NCBI GenBank assembly: GCA_041498155.1
Contig: JBGQHV010000116.1
Coordinates: forward strand, 1-10,802
Length of the DNA: 10,802 nucleotides
From: DASTHG01 sp041498155
Lineage (GTDB): Bacteria > Gemmatimonadota > Gemmatimonadetes > Gemmatimonadales > GWC2-71-9
Reading direction: 5' to 3'
Numbering within the stretch: position 1 is the stretch's first letter; the number at the start of each line of letters is the position of its first letter. A program made the position numbers and the translations under genes. The notes under the pieces are model-generated. The model searched no databases. It saw only the letters and a program-made list of their open reading frames with translations, and had not been told where the DNA came from. Below are positions 7,923 through 10,802 of the stretch, piece by piece.

Positions 7923-9017
7923 ATGGTTGCGCTCGTCATGCCTCCCTCGACGACAACGATCCTGCTGCACGGGTTGGGGCGCGCCATCGGCAATACGCCC
8001 CTGCTCGCCATCCGCTGCCGCTTTCGCGACCGCGACCGCGTGGTATATGCGAAATCGGAGCACCTGAATCTGACCGGCAGCATCAAGGACCGGATGGCGC
8101 TGCATATCATCTCGGTCGCCTACGCGTCGGGCGCGCTGCACCACGGGGATACCATCGCGGAAGCCACCAGCGGGAATACCGGGATCGCCTTCGCCGCGCT
8201 GGGACGGGCGCTGGGCCATCCGGTGACGATCTTCATGCCGGACTGGATGAGTCGGGAGCGACTGGACCTGATCCGGTCGTTCGGCGCGAATGTCGTATCG
8301 GTGAGCCGGGAGCAGGGCGGCTTCCTGGGCAGCATCCAGATGGCCGAGGATCTGGCGGCCGGCCGGCCCCACGTGTTCCTGCCGCGACAATTCGCCAACG
8401 ACGCCAACGTAGAGGCGCACGAGCGCACCACGGGTCCGGAGATCTGGTGGCAGCTCGAAGCCGCGGGACTCGTACCGGACGCCTTCATCGCCGGCGTGGG
8501 CACGGGTGGAACGGTGATGGGTGTGGGGCGCTCGTTGCGCCAGCGGCGCGCCGGTGTGCGGGTGCATCCGATCGAGCCCGCCGAGTCGCCCACACTGACC
8601 GCGGGGCGCAAGGTCGGCCGGCACCGCATCCAGGGAGTCTCCGACGAGTTCATTCCGGCGGTGGTGGACCTGACCCAGCTGGATCGGGTCATCGCTGTCC
8701 CCGACGGCGATGCCATCCTCATGGCGCAGGCGCTGGCGGCCCGGCTGGGACTGGGCGTGGGGATCTCCTCGGGCGCGAACTTCATCGGGGCGCTGATGGT
8801 GCAGGAGGAGCTGGGACCGGACGCGGTCGTCGTGACGGTGTTCCCCGACGACAACAAGAAGTACCTGAGCACCGGCTTGTTGCAGCACGAGCCCGAGCGG
8901 TCCGACTATTTCGCGCCCCGCGTCGCGCTGCTCGGTTTCGACACGTTGCGGCGCTCCTGCCGTGCCTGCCTCGCACAGGAGCTCCGCGAGCCGGAAGGCG
9001 TTACCCCGCCTCGCTAG
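7923..9017 (+). CDS. PLP-dependent cysteine synthase family protein
   Basis: This 364-residue fold-type II PLP enzyme belongs to the CysK/CysM/SbnA group, which replaces the beta-substituent of an activated serine with a nucleophile such as sulfide. The PLP lysine is Lys55 in NLTGSIKDRMA. The substrate loop ATSGNTG is at 81-87, the phosphate-binding GVGTGGT at 191-197, HRIQGVSDEFIP at 234-245 and the pyridine-contacting serine in GISSGAN at 280-286. FPDDNKKYLSTGL (307-319) is common near the end of the catalytic domain in this family. About 45 residues follow, including Cys346-x-x-Cys349 (RRSCRACL). CysK versus CysM versus a specialised beta-substitution enzyme cannot be decided; SDEFIP differs from the GAGFIP typical of CysK. 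There are no sulfate-assimilation genes nearby. The ATG at 7923 has a weak ribosome-binding site, as does an alternative ATG at 7938. The stop lies inside the convergent transporter gene. Confidence 0.9.
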   Translation: MVALVMPPSTTTILLHGLGRAIGNTPLLAIRCRFRDRDRVVYAKSEHLNLTGSIKDRMALHIISVAYASGALHHGDTIAEATSGNTGIAFAALGRALGHPVTIFMPDWMSRERLDLIRSFGANVVSVSREQGGFLGSIQMAEDLAAGRPHVFLPRQFANDANVEAHERTTGPEIWWQLEAAGLVPDAFIAGVGTGGTVMGVGRSLRQRRAGVRVHPIEPAESPTLTAGRKVGRHRIQGVSDEFIPAVVDLTQLDRVIAVPDGDAILMAQALAARLGLGVGISSGANFIGALMVQEELGPDAVVVTVFPDDNKKYLSTGLLQHEPERSDYFAPRVALLGFDTLRRSCRACLAQELREPEGVTPPR

Positions 9018-9020
9018 GCG
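8996..9020. other. Alternative hairpins at a 17-bp convergent gene overlap
   Basis: The plus-strand gene stops at 9017 (TAG) and the minus-strand gene at 9001 (TAA), so their 3' ends overlap by 17 bases. Over this junction lies AGGCG (8996-9000), CGCCT (9007-9011), AGGCG (9016-9020). The middle arm can pair with either flank, giving two mutually exclusive 5-bp stems with loops of 6 and 4 bases. There is no T-tract, so termination activity is uncertain, and no other terminator is visible between these convergent units. Confidence 0.4.
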
Positions 9021-10218
9021 CCGCGCCGTAGACGATCCCGCGTCGCTCCGGCCCGAGCCACGCCACGATGCCGCACAACACGAAGACCGTACCGGCCGTG
9101 TACGCCATAGCGCGTGCGTACCCGGTTTCGGCGGCGATCAGCGTTGCCAGCCACGGCATCAGCCCGGCGATCGCGGCGCCGCACTGGTAGGCGAATCCAG
9201 GGAGTACCCCGCGCGCCGCGTCCGGTGAAAGCTCTGTGATGTGCGCGGGGATGACGCCCCAGGCGCCTTGGACCATCACCTGCATGAGGAACGCGCCGAT
9301 CGCGAGCAGGAACACGTTCGGCGCGAAGGCCCACAGGGGAACGAGCAGAACCGCGCCACACAAGGCGAGCACGATCGTCCGGCGCCGCCCCAGCCGGTCG
9401 GAGAAGTGGCCGGCGGTGACCCCGCCGATCAGCGCGCCGATCATCGAGATCGCCGTCAGTCCCACGACGCGGGGGGTTTGAAACCCCCAGTCACGCTTCA
9501 GCAGCGTGGGGTAGAGATCCTGGGTCCCGTGCGACACTCCGTTCATCAGGGCCATCAGGACAGTGATGTAGGCAAACGTCTTCCAGTTGGCGAGAATCAC
9601 CCGGCCGAGATGACTCCAGGAGGTCGCCCGGGACCGCACCCACACCTCGGATTCGGAGACCTGCGCCCGCACGTACAGGGCGAGCAGCGCCGGCAACCCC
9701 CCGATGAAGAACAACGGCCGCCAGCCCCAGCGCGGGAACACCACGAAATAGCACAGGGCGGCGAGCAGATAGCCCATCGCGTACCCTTGCTGCAACAGCC
9801 CGGAGAAGACGCCGCGCCGCCCGACCGGCACCTTCTCCATGACTAGCGAAGCGCCCACACCCCATTCGGCGCCCATGCCGATCCCGAACAGCGCGCGCAG
9901 TATACAGAAGGTCGTGAAGTTGGGAGCGAGACCCGACAGCACCTCGACAATCGAGTAGAACACCAGATCGATCATGAGGGGCAAGCGTCGCCCATAGCGA
10001 TCCGCCATCAGCCCGAAGAGAAACGCCCCCACCGGCCGGAAGGCGAGCGTCAACAGCAGCGTGAAGGCGACGTCCTTGTCGGGCCGGCCGAACTCAGCCG
10101 CGATCGCCGTGAGCGTCATCACGACGAGAAAGAAATCGAACGCGTCGAGGGTCCAGCCGAGGAACCCAGCGAGGACCGCCGGACGGTGGTCGGATGCGGC
10201 CGGCGGAGGCGCGCTCAT
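9001..10218 (-). CDS. MFS transporter of the sialate/lactate:H+ symporter (SHS, NanT/JEN1-like) type
   Basis: This 405-residue inner-membrane carrier has the length and hydrophobic pattern of a 12-helix MFS protein. Loop motif A appears in both halves: GLMADRYGRRLPL (69-81) and GHFSDRLGRRRTI (270-282). The segments GFLGWTLDAFDFFLVV (18-33), GIGMGAEWGVGASLVMEKVP (112-131) and NGVSHGTQDLYPTLL (226-240) resemble the SHS family, which includes NanT (sialic acid) and JEN1-type monocarboxylate symporters. The likely activity is proton-coupled uptake of an organic acid; the substrate is inferred only at that level. The start is the ATG at 10218-10216, just before SAPPPAASDHRP; upstream in-frame sequence lies inside the aminotransferase gene and does not look like a membrane protein. 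The ATG overlaps the stop of the aminotransferase as ATGA, indicating translational coupling in one operon. Confidence 0.92.
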   Translation of the reverse strand: MSAPPPAASDHRPAVLAGFLGWTLDAFDFFLVVMTLTAIAAEFGRPDKDVAFTLLLTLAFRPVGAFLFGLMADRYGRRLPLMIDLVFYSIVEVLSGLAPNFTTFCILRALFGIGMGAEWGVGASLVMEKVPVGRRGVFSGLLQQGYAMGYLLAALCYFVVFPRWGWRPLFFIGGLPALLALYVRAQVSESEVWVRSRATSWSHLGRVILANWKTFAYITVLMALMNGVSHGTQDLYPTLLKRDWGFQTPRVVGLTAISMIGALIGGVTAGHFSDRLGRRRTIVLALCGAVLLVPLWAFAPNVFLLAIGAFLMQVMVQGAWGVIPAHITELSPDAARGVLPGFAYQCGAAIAGLMPWLATLIAAETGYARAMAYTAGTVFVLCGIVAWLGPERRGIVYGAAPSEAG

Positions 10219-10802
10219 GCCAGCCGTCGCAGCCCGTCCGCCACGATCCCGAACAGCTTGTCGATTTGCGCCCGCTCGATGATGAGCGGCGGCGAAAAGG
10301 CGAGCACGTCGCCGGTCGCGCGGGTCAGCGCGCCATGCTGGTAGCAATCCATGAAGAGCTCGAACCCGCGGCTGCCCGCCGCGCCGGGGCGCGGCTCGAG
10401 CTCCAGGGCGGCCATGAGGCCGAGGTTGCGCAGGTCGAGGACGTGCGGCAGACCGCGCAACGCGTGCACCGCTTCTTCCCAGGCGGGCGCCAGCGACTTC
10501 GCGCGCTCGAATAGCCCCTCGGTGCGGTACACCTCGAGCGTCGCGAGCCCGGCCGCGGTGGCGAGCGGGTGACCCGAATAGGTATAGCCGTGGAACAGCT
10601 CGATGCCGCCGGGCGCCGTTTCGACCACGGCGTCGTAGATGCCGCGCCGCACGGCGACGGCGCCCATCGGCACGGCGCCGTTGGTGAGTCCCTTGGCGCA
10701 GGTGATCATGTCGGGCACCACGCCGAGCGCCTGCGCCGCGAACGGGTCGCCCAGGCGGCCGAAGCCGGTGATGACCTCGTCGAAGATCAGCAGGATGCCG
10801 TG
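10215..10802 (-). CDS. Class III aminotransferase, omega-amino acid (beta-alanine):pyruvate type, C-terminal part
   Basis: The last 195 residues are visible; the reading frame is open to the window edge, and family members are about 440 residues, so the N-terminal half lies outside. Reading in from the edge, the fragment begins HGILLIFDEVITGFGRLG, with the class III Asp that contacts the PLP ring nitrogen at fragment residue 8. The Schiff-base lysine is at fragment residue 37 in CAKGLTNGAVPMGAV (bases 10692-10694). ELFHGYTYSGHPLA is the block that points to the omega-amino acid:pyruvate transaminase subgroup rather than to acetylornithine or GABA enzymes. The predicted reaction moves the terminal amino group of beta-alanine or a similar omega-amino acid to pyruvate, giving alanine and a semialdehyde. 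Amine:pyruvate transaminases are closely related, so the exact donor is open. The stop overlaps the start of the SHS-type transporter, so the two are probably co-translated. Confidence 0.9.
   Translation of the reverse strand, partial: HGILLIFDEVITGFGRLGDPFAAQALGVVPDMITCAKGLTNGAVPMGAVAVRRGIYDAVVETAPGGIELFHGYTYSGHPLATAAGLATLEVYRTEGLFERAKSLAPAWEEAVHALRGLPHVLDLRNLGLMAALELEPRPGAAGSRGFELFMDCYQHGALTRATGDVLAFSPPLIIERAQIDKLFGIVADGLRRLA

Noticed and set aside
7875..8888. 337-residue open frame antisense to the PLP enzyme
   Set aside because: All fold-type II PLP motifs are on the plus strand; the antisense translation is His/Arg-rich with no family resemblance.
10219..10347. Upstream extension of the transporter by 43 residues
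   Set aside because: The extra residues are Arg/Ala-rich and lie inside the aminotransferase gene in another frame. The ATG at 10218 gives a normal MFS N-terminus and an ATGA coupling site.

Overview
The window reads as chromosomal DNA of a high-GC Gram-negative bacterium. A SusC-type TonB-dependent receptor is followed directly by a SusD/RagB lipoprotein, a second TonB-dependent receptor is present, and codon third positions are almost all G or C. SusCD pairs are typical of Bacteroidota, but combined with this GC content they suggest Gemmatimonadota. That assignment is inference; there is no rRNA or other marker in the window. I see no tRNA, rRNA, CRISPR array, insertion sequence, integrase or prophage signal. 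No gene-free stretch exceeds about 115 bases.

Layout. Bases 1-2954 (+) hold the C-terminal half of a SusC-like receptor and a complete SusD-like lipoprotein two bases downstream. A perfect 14-bp hairpin at 2974-3005 separates them from a convergent gene at 3012-5717 (-), a 901-residue TonB-dependent receptor without the N-terminal regulatory domain often seen in its relatives. A 113-base divergent intergenic region (5718-5830) follows. Next come three closely spaced plus-strand genes: a DUF4112 membrane protein (5831-6292), an exported class C beta-lactamase-fold serine hydrolase with a DUF3471-like C-terminus (6324-7892), and a PLP-dependent cysteine synthase family enzyme (7923-9017). The last one runs 17 bases into a convergent minus-strand pair: an SHS-type (NanT/JEN1-like) MFS transporter (9001-10218), translationally coupled through an ATGA overlap to an upstream omega-amino acid:pyruvate aminotransferase that is cut by the window edge (10215-10802).

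How they may work together. The SusC/SusD pair should form an outer-membrane nutrient importer, and the second receptor another TonB-dependent importer. No degradative enzyme next to them points to a substrate. The 5831-9017 cluster has operon-like spacing, but its three products share no obvious pathway. The aminotransferase/transporter pair looks like a small catabolic operon in which a carboxylate or amino-acid carrier is made together with a pyruvate-dependent transaminase. I found no clearly novel system. The points most worth a second look are the duplicated motif in the DUF4112 protein, the CxxC tail of the cysteine synthase-like enzyme, the acidic loop near the end of the second receptor, the coupled aminotransferase/transporter pair, and the structured convergent gene ends.
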